From: Thamnaconus septentrionalis
Taxonomy: Eukaryota > Chordata > Actinopteri > Tetraodontiformes > Monacanthidae
Assembly (NCBI GenBank): GCA_009823395.1
Contig: CM020501.1
Location: forward strand, 11,237,861 to 11,301,860
Direction of reading: 5' to 3'
Length of the DNA: 64,000 nt
Position numbers and translations under genes: made by a program. Within the stretch, counting starts at the first letter, position 1. Every line of letters begins with the position of its first letter. Positions 1 to 14,800 of the stretch are shown here, in pieces. The notes under the pieces are model-generated. The model saw only the letters and a program-made list of their open reading frames with translations, did no database searches and had not been told where the DNA came from.

Positions 1-58
1 AACAACAAGAGGAAGGCGCGCAAGGAGAGGATCTCCTTCTGGTTTGGCCTTGGACCAT
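1..58 (-). CDS. lrba: lrba coding exon 14, cut by window edge
   Basis: The acceptor CGTTTTCAG is followed by codons for [18 protein letters not shown], continuous in phase with exon 13. The exon runs off the left end of the window. Confidence 0.9.
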   Translation of the reverse strand, partial: MVQGQTRRRSSPCAPSSCC

Positions 59-3000
59 CTGAAAACGCAGGCACAAAGCGAGACCTGAGACAACGCCCTA
101 GGCCCTCTGCTGGTGAGAAAAATTGCTTTCATCATGTAAAGCTGAATGAGCCTCACACTGAGACAAGCGTGGAAAAGAAGACATGTGCCAGTCCTGCGAG
201 ACATCATGCATGCAGTGTGTTTCTGTGTGCTCACCGAGGCCTTTGGGCACAACTCCGCTGCGGTCCTGTGGGTTCACAACCCAGTAGTAGTATTTCAGAG
301 TGTGCATGATCTGCAGTACAGTGCCCACCCTGCGGATGGCGTTGTAGATGGTCACTGTGCTGATGAACTCCGTTGCCAGGTAGGTGTACAGGGTCAGCTG
401 GACCTTTGAAAAGACACAGCATCTTTACCACAAAAGCAAATACTGTGCACGCAAATAGCTCTGTTGCACGATTTTAAAGGTTAAGTCAATGTCTGTTTTG
501 GACCTCTACATTATACTTGATTTACAGATGGTACTTTTTCATCACAAAACCTGAAGAGAAGTCTTGCACGATTAATTGTGTACAAAAAAAACCCTCCAAA
601 AATCTGGAGGGTAAAAAAGAATTTTCAACCTTCTCAAGAAGGTGCCTGCAAAAATGCTCTTACCTTGCTGCTATAACACCTGGGAGAGATATCAGTGAGG
701 TATCACTGCCCTTTGTGAGCTCACATAAAACTGATTTACTGAGCTAAGTGTTCATACTCTCAAAAAAACAAACAACAGAGATCAAGGATAAACATAATTT
801 CTAGGAGGTTTACTTTCTGTTCGGAAACACCAGTAAAGTGAATGTCGTTTAACATGACCTTTAATTAACTACCACTGAGTTGAAGGTAAAAGAAAGAGCT
901 AAAAGCCCTATTTGAAATCAACACTAAACTTTAAAAAGAGAGGGAATGATGATGGCTCTGGGTGTGTGACTGTGCCTGGTATCAATGTTTGGAAGTTGCA
1001 CAACATAAGGCAGCAGCAGCAAGAGATTTTGTGATAGCAGGTGTGGTTTATTTTTATGTTTTTTTACATGGATGATACCTTGGCAGGGGCGTGGATCCAG
1101 ATGGCCGGGTTGAACAGAATGTGGTCACACAGCTGCTTGAGAAGCATGATGCCATTTTGCAAATTGCTCAGGTATCTGGAAAAGGCCAGCACGATGTCCA
1201 GGACGGGCCGCGTCACATGCACCTTGGAGGACTGAAGCGCAGGCAGGGAGACAGCGGCGCAACAAAAGAGGGGCATATTATAACAAGGAGAACGCGTCTC
1301 GGCACGGAGGAGCACCTATTGTGTCTAACGAGCCCACGAGCCAACTGTGACTTCTCATCTTAGACAAAATCTGCCTGGGTGAGCTCGGTGGCATTGAGGG
1401 AATCGGACAATTTGTACGCGAAGCCTCACCTTCTCCAGGGTGTAGCCGATGACGAGAAAGCCTTTGCAGGCCAGGACCTGCTCTTGCATGGCCACCGAGT
1501 TCTTCAGGAGCTCCATGACGAAGGACAACAAAGTGCAGCTGCAAAAAAACAAACAAAAAAAAACGGGGGGACGGTGGCAAACGAAAGAGAGAAGAGAGAG
1601 AGAGAGAGAGAGGGGAGTGGGAGAGAGAGATTTAGGTTAGACTGACAATAATCTATGTGAGCTGCTGACAAAGCCCTGGGTGTGAAGGGCACATCCTACA
1701 TGGGATGTGATTGAATGAGGGCTCCGCGTCCCCATTGTGTTGGGAGCGGCGCCGGGATCACCTTGAGGGCGGCACGCGTGAGGGCGTGGCAACATGTATG
1801 CAGGGGAGGGGAGAGGAGGGGGAAGGAGGATGAGGGAGATGCAGCATCGCATCAAGAGTTGAAAACATGAAACAACAAGCTTTTAAATCGGCCTGTCTGA
1901 CAGGGGCAGAGCCCTACGTTGGAGGAAGGTGGATGTTAGAATATCCCACAATGTTGCAATAATTCAGACTAAAATCCAAGTTCAACATGTCCATTTATCT
2001 CATCAGTAGCTCCCAAAATGAAGACGACAATCCAGCCCGTATGGATTTAATCTTAAAGGTCTAGTGCATAAGGAAGCTCTGTATATGAGATAACCCACAC
2101 ATTGAGCATTTCATATTTAGGGCACCGTCAGATGGGCTTCCTTGAAAAATGGCAGCGCAAAACAAGACACTTTCATTTATGTATTTATGGGCTGTATGTT
2201 AAGTTTTTACCAGTATAAAAATCAAAAATCAAGCTAAACTTTACACACTGGACCTTTAAGTTAATTATTTTTACTACTATGTTAAAAGGTAAAAGTGGTG
2301 CAGTGGTGTTCAGTCCAGGTCAAGACTGGTCGTCTCTGCATGACAACAGCCAATGGCCACAACACCTGAGCAGGTGCAAGAACTTTGTCACCTTAGGCTT
2401 CAAAGAGACAGAATAAGGGGGAAAAAAAAGCTGATTAGGTTGAGGTGCCCTGACTTTTAGTCTTCATGGAGCAAATTTTATTCATAAATCAGCATGACAG
2501 CATTTTTTTTCTCCCAGCATAAAAAAAATGACCATGATCCTCACAACCACAGAGTGAAATATTTTCTTTATAAAGGTTTGCAGAGTGGCTTCAATGCAAA
2601 AAGTCGAAACAAACAGCAGACGGCAGAATAATCATCACACACCCACATGAGGATTCTTGCTCCGTGTTGCACTTAAGGAAAAGTCGCTGGGATTTACTGA
2701 AGGACAAACAAAAGCCGCGTGCGTGCGCGTGTGTGTTTACCAGACAGAGGTGTCCAGCTCGTTGCTGGAGGGCTGGCGGTAATCCAGCTGTGCAAACAGG
2801 GGGAAGAGGACCTGCACGCCTCCGATGGAGTGAATGCCACTCTGGACTGAGTGAGTCACCACGGCCTTTACGTCCTGCAGACAACAAAACACAAGCGGCT
2901 GCATTCAGTGCGACAAAAAAAAAAATTGCATGAAGGCTACTGGAGTGAGAGCTGTGTCATGGTCATCAACAATAAAGTGGATTTAATTAAATAAATCAAT

Positions 3001-5837
3001 AAAAAATTAAAATAAACTTTTTGCACTGTGGTGCAATCTGTCTGAGTCAAAGATACAACATGTTCTGTACAGTCAGTTAAACAATAAAGTGACATTACAT
3101 TTCTTCCTGTCTCTAACTTCCTGTCTTGCAGCAACTTTTTATTATTTGTTGCAAGTACAAAGAAATACTACAAGGTGCTCCCAGAAGGGTCGAAGCCTTT
3201 GGGGCAGAAGCTGAAGAAAGGTTGTTGTTGGTAAAAAACATAAATAAATGTGATGTTGTACAATTTAGGGAACCTATTTAAAATGTATCCAAAGTATCGA
3301 TAAGTTTGCATTTTTTAAATATCAACACTGAGCACCCTTATATCTGAAGTAACGGCTGCATCAGGAGTGTAAACATTTTCTGAAGACTCTGGAGTTCAAC
3401 ATCCCAACAACACGGTTTTTATACACGCGAGATGCAGAATATGAAACGAGACTTCTCGCAGCTGGTTTACGTTCTAGTAAATCAGCTGCTTTCAGTGTTG
3501 TTGCTCGTTACCAGGCAACAGAAGTTTGGCATAACTACCCCCCCCCTTTTCCCTATAGTACGGCAGAGAAAATATAGGTCATATGTTCATCCATATTTCA
3601 GGCTGAGCGAGCGTGCGGGGAGAATGTTTGTGTAGGAGCAAGGACCTCCACTCGCAAAGAAAACAAAGGATTCTCTTTGACCGGGGGGGCATGAGAGAAA
3701 ACCCAATTAGCGCTCGAGAAGTTTGTCGACGCGGCAACGTCAACGTGCGCGCGCATGGGAAGCATCGCAACCTCCTCTCAAGGGGGAGAGACGCCTGAGT
3801 GCTTAAAGCACTTCCGAATGGAAACTCAGTCCCCACAAAAGACTGATTCCTGATTCCTTGATTAGAGCAGCAGGATGTCGTTGTTGTTATTTTGTTTTTT
3901 TTTCGAGCAGCTGCAGCAGGTGGGCAAGCTCAGTGGCTGACCTCTCTGACCTAATGACGCTAAGCAAATCAAACCTCACTTATATCACCCCCCAGCTGGG
4001 CCGCAGATGATGGGACGGAGAAGGTAGGAAGGGGGCTCTGCAAACAAAACGTGTGAGAAAAGACGAGGGCGAACGAGTTGTAAATAAATGATGCCAATAT
4101 TACCCCAATCTCAGTGCGGTAAGGCATCTTGAGAAAGAGGTTGACCTGGGAAAAAAAAAATTTTTAAACTTGCGGGAGCTTGCGGCCGACACTGTGCAAG
4201 CAGAGAGTTGCGTTTGGGGGCAAATATTACCTGCAGCATGAGCGCGTGAGGCGAATGGACAAAAATGGAGGCGTTGTCCTTGGGGGAGGACTCGAGGCAG
4301 AGCTGGGCGTCGGTGGCGCGGGGGTTGTACGTGAAGGCGATGCTGGAGGACAGTTTGCCGTCGTACAGTAAGGTCTTGTGGTGCTCCGCGAACAGCAAGT
4401 CGCTCTCCGCCTTGTACTTGAAGGTTCCCTGAGGGAGGGGGTAAGGAAAAAAGGGGAGACTTGAAGAGCAGAGCAAGGAGGAACACACGAGTGTGAATAG
4501 CAAAACAGACATAACATGAAGTGGAAGAAGGAGCAGCTTGGATTGAGACAAGATGCACCTTGGACATGGAAATGCTTGTTGGAGCATCTTCTGCGATGAA
4601 ACTCTCAGCACTGATCTCAGCGTTGATCAGTTCATTATAATAATTGTTCAAATCTTTTTTTTTCTTAAAGGCTAAATAAATAAAAAAATCTTCTTTTTTT
4701 TTTTTTCCTTGCACAGCCAGGCTGTGTCAGGTGCTGGCAGGCTGCAGGAGGGTCAGATAAAGCTGGAAAAACTTGAGTAAGGAACAGATCTAGAGAATAT
4801 ATCTAGTAATTATTTTTCTACATAAAGCTATATTTCTACATAAAGGTATTGACTAAGGTCATATTGTTCCACAGAGGTATTACCATTACCATATTGGGTC
4901 AAGCATGGAGGCACCTCATTTACTATCATTGTATATCTTTGTTTGCTCATTGTTGTGTGTTGTTGAACTTTTGTATATTTCGGACCCTGATGTACAGGGA
5001 TGATAGAAATGTTGTTTGTTGTGTTTTTAATATTATTGATTTCTGTGTTTTGTTACATATTTGTGGCATGAAAAAGCATTTCCAATTACAGGTCATGTGA
5101 CCATCAAGCATTTAAGCACACCTGTGAATGCTCACTTGTCAATGTGAACCTGATGACGCAGTATGCGAAACACGTTGTTCACAGAGAATCAACATTAAGT
5201 AAATGCAGACCTGTCAGTTTGTGGAGGATTCATTTTTTCAAGTCTATGTTTTTTTTTTCTTGTTTGTTTGTTTTTTTTTCTCTCTTCCAACCTGGTATCC
5301 CGGACCCAGCTGATAGATGGCCAGGATCTGAGCAGCGCTGAGAGCCTCTCCGAACAGGTAAACAGCCCCCATCTGGCCGCAGAAGACACGGTTGGCGTCG
5401 GCCGTCTCGGACGATCCCAGGAAACACTTGTCAAATGTCTGCAGACGGGAAGATTGTGATGAAGGTCGGATTTGAGGGGAGGGGAAAGTAAAACAGATAT
5501 AAAAAACAAGTGAGGGGCCAGCACAAGGAGGCAAGACGGAGGCATGGATGGAGGAAAAACAAAACAAAATGAGTTCGACAAAAACAGGGAACGAAGGCAT
5601 AGCGGCGTTCCAAATAGCTTCACACACATTTTGGATAATGTTTAATCTTCCTGTTGTCATGGTTACTAAGGCATAAACACAAGTGCAAGAGGAGATGAGG
5701 CCACGTCTCAATTAATAAACCTCTCAATGATTAATAGAACGCTGTTGAGGCATTTCATTTCAAACATTTGATTCAAGACTCTCATATTGTAGCATTACGG
5801 AGGGCATTTGTCAAGACAGTCACTGACTTCATATGGT

Positions 5838-5886
<49 letters not shown>

Positions 5887-8800
5887 CAATCCATGCTAAA
5901 GCAATTAACTGGATGCTCGCAGCCGCCTTGTTCCCTGAATGCAAAGACTGAGATTAGCAGTATCTCCCAACAAGGAGGTCATGTGAGCTCAGCTCAGTTT
6001 CTGGTTCAAACTCTCACTTCAATACCTGCAGCTCAAACACTTGACCAAATGCCAGCCCAGAGAAGGAAGTATACAGTAAAACAGTGCTGCTGTGATTTTA
6101 TAATATAACTGCGATATACAAATGCACTGCGAATATATAAAGCAAACAGATTTTGATGATAGGTCAGTTAATTTTTCTTGTTTTTATATCAAAAAGGCCA
6201 AAATAGGAACATTGCTGGACCCAAGTGGAGCACAAAAAGGCCTCTGGCACCTTTTAAAGGTTATTCGTGACATCAAACGGCTGATTCACAGAACTTTTTT
6301 AGCACACACACAAACACTTTCTAAAAAAGTGAAGCAAGCAAAAGAAGAGATGGACTTTTTCTTATTTCTGTTAAGTTCAAAAACAAGCTGGTAGAAACTT
6401 GGACCATTATTAGAAGACGTCAGTGAATTGAATTTTGCCTCATATGGGACAGTCGGAATGTCAAGGAACAACATGAAACAGCAAGAGGATTGATTTATAA
6501 TGCAAAAGTGGTGAAACTTGGCTTTGGAACAGTGTTTTTAACCTAGCCTGTCGGCAAACACAAAGCAAAGAGAAGCTGCTTACATCACTGGTGCTGACGA
6601 ACCAGGCGATGTCTCCGAAGGACGCCAGCTCCCCGTTCACAAAGCAGCTAATCTCACTGTTTTTCCAGCGGTTGTAGACGTGAACGAGGGTCACCATGTA
6701 CCACTGAAAGAAGAATATTGCAAGTATACGAATATTTATATTGCCAAGTGAACACATCGCTGAAACTTTTGTGTACACTCTCTTTAGTCGGTGGAAATAT
6801 TCTAGGGTTGGGTTGCTGTTAATAGCAGATTATTGCAGTTCCCTATAAAGCCGATACAAACATCCACTGGCAGTGGGCTTGATGGAGTTTATGGGGACAT
6901 GCTTTCCTGCTGATGAGAGGGGAGGAGGATGTGCTAAAAGTGATGCTGTGATACAGCTGAGGCCTTTTGTGTGGTGCGCTGCGGTGCAGTGCGATGCAGT
7001 GCAGTGCCCGGAAGGGACGGAGTGTATTGGATAATCCTTCTTTCCCATTGCCCTGAATCCTCCTCCATCTAGTTTCCCTCCTCCCCCAGGGACAGGTAAG
7101 TTGTGACAGTTTGGCTTTGTAGAGCGAGCATGTGTGCACGCATGTGATTGATTATGGATGTTGCCGAGATGAGGCTGCTGTGATCTCGCAGAGGAGACTC
7201 ATCCAGGATCTTTTCTTCATGTGCGCGGGAATATTTCCCTTTACCCGGGTTACCGAACCGGCTCACGCTTCCTTTCGTACCTTCTGCGGTTTGAAGTCGT
7301 ACTTCACACAGTGCTGGAAACCTTTTCCCTTGGATTTTAATGAGGTCACTATCAAGCAGCCGCCCACGAAGTGCGCAGAGTAACCGAGGCCCTTGCTGGT
7401 GCGGAAGCTGGGAGGAAACGAGGAGGAAAACACAAACAACACGCTCAGTGTGCATGCAGACTGCTTTCCCAGACAACATTATTATTTTTAGCCTGCCAGG
7501 GAAGTTGATTAAAAGGGGGTACAGTGCATATTTCTAATGGCTCCAAAGTGATTCCGGAACTCCTCTTCTCCTGGCATGGGCCCCATCGTGTGATTTAGTG
7601 ATTTAATCTCTTTTCAGAGGACCACGGTGAAGGAGGCTGAGGGGCTTTATTGCAAATTCTCAGCAGCAGCAGCTTGCAGGGCATCTCGCTAGGCTGTCAT
7701 TTTCAGGGGCTCACAGGAAGATCCCTGCTGTACAATCTAGATTACTTCCAAAAACCAAAGCATCCAAGGAGGTTTTTTCCAATTTTTTAAGATGAAAATC
7801 ATTCACAGTCAAGGAATTCTTTTTTTTTTCTCTGTCTGTTTTTCTCACATTTAATTACACCACAAACTTCCTTACCATTTATTCTCACACTATACATGCA
7901 CATTTCAGCCAAAGTGCTTTTTACCCACCAGTACAGGTAAGGCTTGTCTTTGTCTACGTTGATGTTGTTGAGAGGATCCATGCGGAGCCACGTGTGGAAA
8001 GTAAAGCCATTCTGGTAGGGCCATTTTGCTACTGGAGGCATTGCTATTGCCTGTAGAGGAAGACACGACACAACATGACAGCAACATTAAGGAGGAGTTG
8101 CAAAAGCTCTTCACTTACATATTCCTTGGTGTAAAATCTCACGTGATTATCGGGTTACTACTGCTTATTTGTGTGTTTACTCAGCATAACGGTTCTTGCT
8201 ACTTTCACACTCTCATCATGTTTAAAATGCTAGATAGACACAATAATCTGGTCCTGGATTCTAAAGGCAGTTGTGCAGTTGCACAACATTCTGTTCAGCC
8301 CCTTTTTTATTTTTTGCTTTAATATTTGGTTGCAAAAGTTGCTGCTCATGCGCTGAAGCAGCAGGCCAACAGCATCTTCTATAATAAACAGCAGTCAGCA
8401 CAACATTTATGTGTAAACACACTTTGGTGGTGGTGGTGGTGGTGAGGTACTCACAGCTGCATTTTTCCCTGGGAAGCTGAAAAAGGAGTCTGGGCCCGTC
8501 CGGTGAGCCATGGATTTCAGAACCGACAAAAGCTTCACGGCGTGACAAGGCTTTGGAGAGAACACACACACACACACACACAAACAAACAAGAGAGGATT
8601 TTGGTACGTGAGGGTGATGATGCCCACTGACAGTGACGTATTCAAAAGGGTTCAGGCCACAAATAACTAAAAGCCGGCACAGTTTCTGTTGTTTTTGTTC
8701 TAAATTTAACGCTCAGACTTATCAGACTCTGACATTCGGCGGGTTTAGCTGAGCAGCTGGCTGAGAGCTCTTGCTTCATTCTCTTTGCAAATTTACTGAT

Positions 8801-11800
8801 TGTTGAGTTGAAGTTTTTCAACCTGGGCAGTGCTAAGCCACAATTTTGACCGATCAAGGAAAAGTTTGATTGTAGATTGCTTACAGAGGTTGTTTGCCAT
8901 CAGGCACAGTTTATGCTTCTGCATTCAATCGATTTTCTATTTCCCACTCATTCACAAAAATGTCCTGGAGAGAGAGAGCGGAGCAATGGCAGAGGAGGTG
9001 TTTTTTTAAGAGGAAAAAGCAGGCTGAGGTAAGATTTAGAAGCATAAAAACAACCTGCCCTATTTCCTTGACAACTTGATTAGAGTCGATGATCAATAGG
9101 TATCACCGCCTGCCTTCCACCTAATCTTTCTTCCTTTTGTGCACCGCCGCTTCTGCCCAAATGCAGTAAACTGCATCGCACATCATCTCCGTGCTTGTTC
9201 TCCTCTGCACAGGTGCTGCTCGCGCTGTCCCCAGAATCAATAATGCACGGCGGCCCCTGGATCAGAAACCGCTGCGGAGTCGTAGTCTGGCCTCGCACCA
9301 TTTTTCTTGTCTGTGCGATGTGATCGCAGCCCCGCAGGGCAGCGCCACGCGAAGTGTCGCTAATGCATTCCCCTTCCCAGACGACCGAGACAGATGGACT
9401 GCGCCGTGATTGTGACTCACCCAGTGGCCTTTCTCCCCTTGCAGCTTGCTGAAGAAAAGCTTCAGCTCTTTGACTGTGATGCTGTAGCTGGCGAGCACGC
9501 CCAACATGTCCACCAGCAGGTCTGCAAGTTTGGCACGCACACAGACACAGAAACACACAAGATAAAGAAGCACAGTGAGAATAAATAATGTACAGTTAGA
9601 ATAATGAAAGCAAACAAGAGAGAATGCCGACGTGGTGGAAGAGCTTCTGAAGTTGGCAACAAAAAATGTATAACATTAGAACATTTAGCATTTCCATCCT
9701 TGAGTTTCAGTACCTTCAGACTGATCAAACTGTGGTAATGATTGTCATAATAAATCAGTCAACATTTATTCATGCAGCCAAATGCATGGTGGGACCAAAA
9801 TGGTTTATATCCACGTCAAGGCACAAAACTAAAAAACAAAAATTGAAAGGGAAAACATAGATATGATCTGAGGAAATGGACAGAAAAGCAAGATTTAAAC
9901 GTCACTCTTACTAGGTTTTGAAAGCTAGAGAATCATTGTGTTTAGTTTTTTTTTTTTTTTTTTGCACTGAATGTGAATCAGAGTGCACGACGAGGTCACA
10001 TCGAGCATCTGGCAGAGGCCAAACATCTCAGTCAAGTTCGCAAAACACTTGAAAGTGGGGTGAGCGAGTTTAAGGAGACGGACGGACTTAAAATAGAGAG
10101 GATGCTCTTGCAGCCTCAGCTCACGCGCGGCATCTTTCATTAGCCATCACGGTCTAAAGATATGGGCCAGTCTGACATCTGAGGCGCACGTACATCACCC
10201 TCGGTTTGATTCTGCGGGGAAAAAAAAAAAACCTAAGGATGAGTGGCAGCCACACAGCAGATCTCTTTTTTCTATTTAAGTGCTTAGCTGAGCTCTTCGC
10301 TGCTGACATAATTACTGATTATGCAGGGAGGAAGAGGCAGGCGTCCAGTTAAATCTACAGCTTGACATTTGCAACGGAAATAATGATGGGACTCTTTAAG
10401 CCTCGGGATTCAAATGGGTCTCAAACATGGAGTATTTGAATCTGAAAACGATGTCACAAAAAATAAAAGTGCAACGCCGGTGATCCCGCATGACTTTTAA
10501 AGGGGTAAAAAAAATATAAAGAGTGAACGGGGTATCAGCACGGCCTTTTGCACAGCCAACGCTTTTTGCTGCCTAATAACTACTGGGTGACATCAGCCAC
10601 GCTTGGCTGCACAAACCCTCCAGGCCAGCAGTGTTCCGGCAGGCAAAAGTTCACCGAGTCGAACGGGGCAGAATTAATTCGTACTAATGTGCAGATGAGC
10701 ATCAGACGAGACTGTGTGATGCAAGGGAGACCGTGTTGCATCACATGCCGGCGCCGACCACAGATGGACGAAACCGAGACTTCACGACGCGTGTGGACGG
10801 GAAACTTCAGGGTTTTTCTCTTTAGTTCAAGGGGAAAAAAGCCAAGTGCTAATTAACCTGGAAATGAAACTTGTGAAAACCAAGGTGTCAACTGTCCAAC
10901 ACTGACTGGGGAGACTTTTGGTCATCTCACCTTGCAACGAGATTGATCACATTAAAGTGCAATGAAAAAAAAGCATTGTGTCCCTTTAGACCAGGCATGG
11001 GCAATCTACGGCTCGGGGGCCATATGCGGCCTGTTAAGCTTTTTAATCCGGCCCACCAAACTTGGAGAAATTCTATCAATAGCAAGTAAGTCATAAAAAA
11101 GCTGCATTTCATCCATTTTTCAGAGCCATTTCAATAAAGAGCTAAATACCATCGAGCTTTAAAGACACAGATTTTGTTGTAACTTTGTTGTTCATTTTCA
11201 ATTGACATTAAAGCACATGATTTCTAAATATCCCATGATATATTTTGTCCTCCTATGAGGTGGTTCACCAAACCACTCCATCCATCTGCTCCTGCCCCCA
11301 CATTTTAGAACCCATTGTGGCCCCACCAGTCAAAAAGTTGGCCCACCCCAATGAGATTTGATTTCAGGCGGTTGCAGCCGTCAGTACCTGCGATCATGCT
11401 GTCGGTGGTGGATATGCGCTGCAGCACCAGGTGGATGAGGCCCACGTCGGTGCACGCCTGCAGGTTGCGCACGCTCTTCTTCAGGATGGCCGTGAAGATG
11501 CTCCACACCTCCGCCTGGCAGGTGGCCTCGCACTTGTTCAGCAGCTCCACCATGCACTCGATGCTCTCGGGCTCCTGGATGATGAAGTTCATCTCCAGGT
11601 CGAAATGTCCGCCGACCAGCTGAGAAGCACAGAGGAGACGTTTTTAATACAGAATTGCAGAAAGGTGAAATTGCAACAGATTTCTCTTTTGATGCGACCG
11701 CAGGAGCAACAAAGGCTTCAACGTCATGCATGAGGCCCGCCGCCCAGCAGATGGCTGATAATGCTTCAGGAGGTGCACTGAGGCAAACGGCCTAAAGGTC

Positions 11801-14800
11801 AGAGAACCGTCAGTCTGCCGGTGTGAGCGTAGCTTAGAGACATGCTGATAAACCATGGAGAAAAATAGACGCGCTGCATCAGAGCGATGCACAAAAGAGC
11901 TCCTGACACGCAGGAGCAGAGACAAGAGCGTTTCGAGGTCTTTTGCTGCGGTGAAGGGCGCTGAAGTACTGACACAGCCTGGCAGACCATTAGCTCTCAC
12001 ATGTGGCAAACAAAAGAACGCCTGCTGACACAAAGCTCATCAAAAAAAAGCTATTAATGCTTTTTTGGGAATGAAGAAAATTGATTTTGTTTTTTTATTG
12101 TTTTCTTAATCAAAATATAACTAACAGGATTAGTGGCTGTGTATCAGCCAAAGCATATACTGTAGTCTGGTGTGCTGCACTTCTCTTAAAGCGCAGGAGT
12201 GATGTCTTCTGTGTGAGGGAACAATCTGCTGAAGCCATAAATGTCAAAATTTGTGTTTTCGTAAGAGCTGCGGTGACGTTTTTATTATTGGGCAGTGCCT
12301 AATAAAAAAGATAAGGAAAAAACAACAACGCCGATGTCAAATGAATTTCATGAGGACGGCTGTGATATTTGGAGGAGGGCCTCGCCCCAAAAAAAATTAA
12401 TATATGATTGCTGTGGAGATGATATATGATTTCATGCACTGAGCCAAAACTGTCCCATTAACATGTGTGTGGGTGTGGGTGTGGGTGTGGAGGTAGGTAG
12501 CGGTGACAACAACCTATTGCCCCACCCTTCACCTCCTTGATGTCAGAACCTACTTCACCTTTGTTCACCTCACAATCATACAGTAGGTCTATTTTCTTTC
12601 CTATCCCACACACACACACAGTGTTGTTCAGATAACCAGATGTTCAGATAGGCCAAAAAATAAATGAAAAGAAATCAGCGATTAGATGCACTGAGTCATT
12701 TCATAGCCACATTTGACAATTTTAGTGTCTATTATGAAAGCCCTGCAAAGTGTAACAATACTATCAAATAAAATAAAAAGCAGCAAGTGTGCCAGACTTT
12801 ACTGTGACAGTCAATCATGTCCAAAAAATTTACACTGATGATCTGGTCTTGCTGCTGCTTTGCATTCTTCAAAAAGGAACTGGAGCTGAATTGAAATGTT
12901 GCCTAGTTTGTTCTGGTCTGATCTCTTGAGGAACCCTGCATTTGCAGTAAACTGCTATGTTTTTAAAGACAGATGGAGCAATTTGCACAGCAATTTATTT
13001 GCCTTTCGACTTGATCAGCACCGCATAAGCAAGCCATCTGCAAGACCACACCATCTAAGAAACTTCAGTCACAACTCATCAATAGGTCCCACACCTCTCT
13101 CTCTACATGGAACACATACTGAGTCGGTGGGCAGCTGCTTGTGATTGAACCCAGGGCTCCTGCTAATGGGCGCTAGGTGCCACTGTGGCGGAATAAAGGC
13201 TGATTCATGAGCCTGACACCAAGTGTGAGTCACCAATCCATCAGAGTCAGTTGACGGAAAGGACAGGGGACAAATATGAGGATAAAGAAAGAGTGCCACA
13301 TCACAGTGACACACAGCTCGCTCATGTGCACGAAGACTGGGAATGATTGGAAAGCAAATCTGCCGCTTCAGAATTAGCAAAACTGTTTTATATTATTTGA
13401 CGTTCTCGGGTAGAGTGCAGAAATCAAGCAGCTCCGCTTCACACTTTACTATTTCTGTCATTTGTGGGCCTCCAGATTTTGACTCACGCTGAGATGTTGA
13501 CAGCTGGCTGACAGTCAGAAGCAGCGATGATTTTAAATGCTCCCATGTTTTACACATTTTGAGCTCTCTGTTTTTCATGCTGGGGCACATTAGAAAACCA
13601 ATTAATGATTCTGCAATATATTTTTGATAGTAACTGTTTTTTTGCAATTTTTTTTTTAATTTCCTTCCCTACTTTGATAAAACATTTGTTGTCACATTTA
13701 ATGATGTTCTTTAATACTTCCATCATGGGATTGATACTGGAACTGAAAACTGTAGGATGAATAAAACCCTAACACAACTTTCTCCCTTATTTTTGTCATC
13801 ATGCAGTACCTTATCTTGAGTCCTGTCTATTAATATTTTGGCAGTGGCTATGCGGTACTTTTTATGTTTACAGTGATCGCAACACATTATAATGGGATCT
13901 AAATAACCTCCCCATCATAACCCCTGTTGTATATTAAAAGCTATTATTTCCTGCAGATAAGTGAGTGCGTGCATGGGTGTGCATGTTTAATGACTCCGAC
14001 GACACATGTCAAAGAGGTTCACAACTTTTCCGTTCCTCAAATTGTGTTTGCGTCACTCTATTTTGGTGGCAGGTGTGAGAGGCTGCCAGCTCCGGCCTCG
14101 GCGCCGGTCAGATGGAGCTCCGAGGCCGAGGCTGCCGTGAAGACACCAGATCCCTGGCTGCGTAACCCGGCCTGGCTGCTCTCCCTCGAGGCTTGCCTGA
14201 ATTAATCATGGCTGAGCGCCCCAGCAGCCACTGGGCCATAACACAAAGCACAAACAGGCTCCTATGGTCTCCGTGGACGCCAACCGCCAAGGATGGCGAG
14301 GTTAAAAGGTAACGCCACAGTCAGAATGTATGTGTATGAGTCACGGAAGACTTGGCCTTCAGGCAAATCTGGTGGCTTAAAGTGTGATCTGAAATTCAGT
14401 AACAACAATGACCATGCCTGACAACAGGTGCAGTTTTACAATGAGTATGAGTAAAATGAACTTGGATATAATTTTGATGATACAATTTCACCAGACCAAT
14501 GTCTATGTATATATAATGGTTATGCATTTTTATATTGAATTCCGTAGTCAGAAATAGACATATCCAAATTTCCCAAAATGGATTATTAAAGAGTTGCTAG
14601 ATTATTACATTTTAGACATGTACACACATCCGTCAACCAACAGATGCACCCCTGCAGTCCCTTTACAACACACACACACGCACGAATGCACACACACACA
14701 CACACGTTAAGGGCAAGGTTTCACTCAATTATGCAACCTTGCGAGATTCCAACATAGTGACGCAAAAAGCACAAAATAACACTTTATCGCGGCTGCAAAA

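Noticed and set aside
4100..4714. A 204-codon minus-strand open frame
   Set aside because: It reads the wrong frame of lrba exon 9 plus intron. The real frame there encodes the conserved lrba segment.
5833..6108. ORF beginning with a long VCVCVC run
   Set aside because: It is a translated GT microsatellite.
8261..8587. A 108-codon minus-strand ORF over lrba exon 4
   Set aside because: Wrong frame. The conserved frame is the 32-codon exon 8455-8550.
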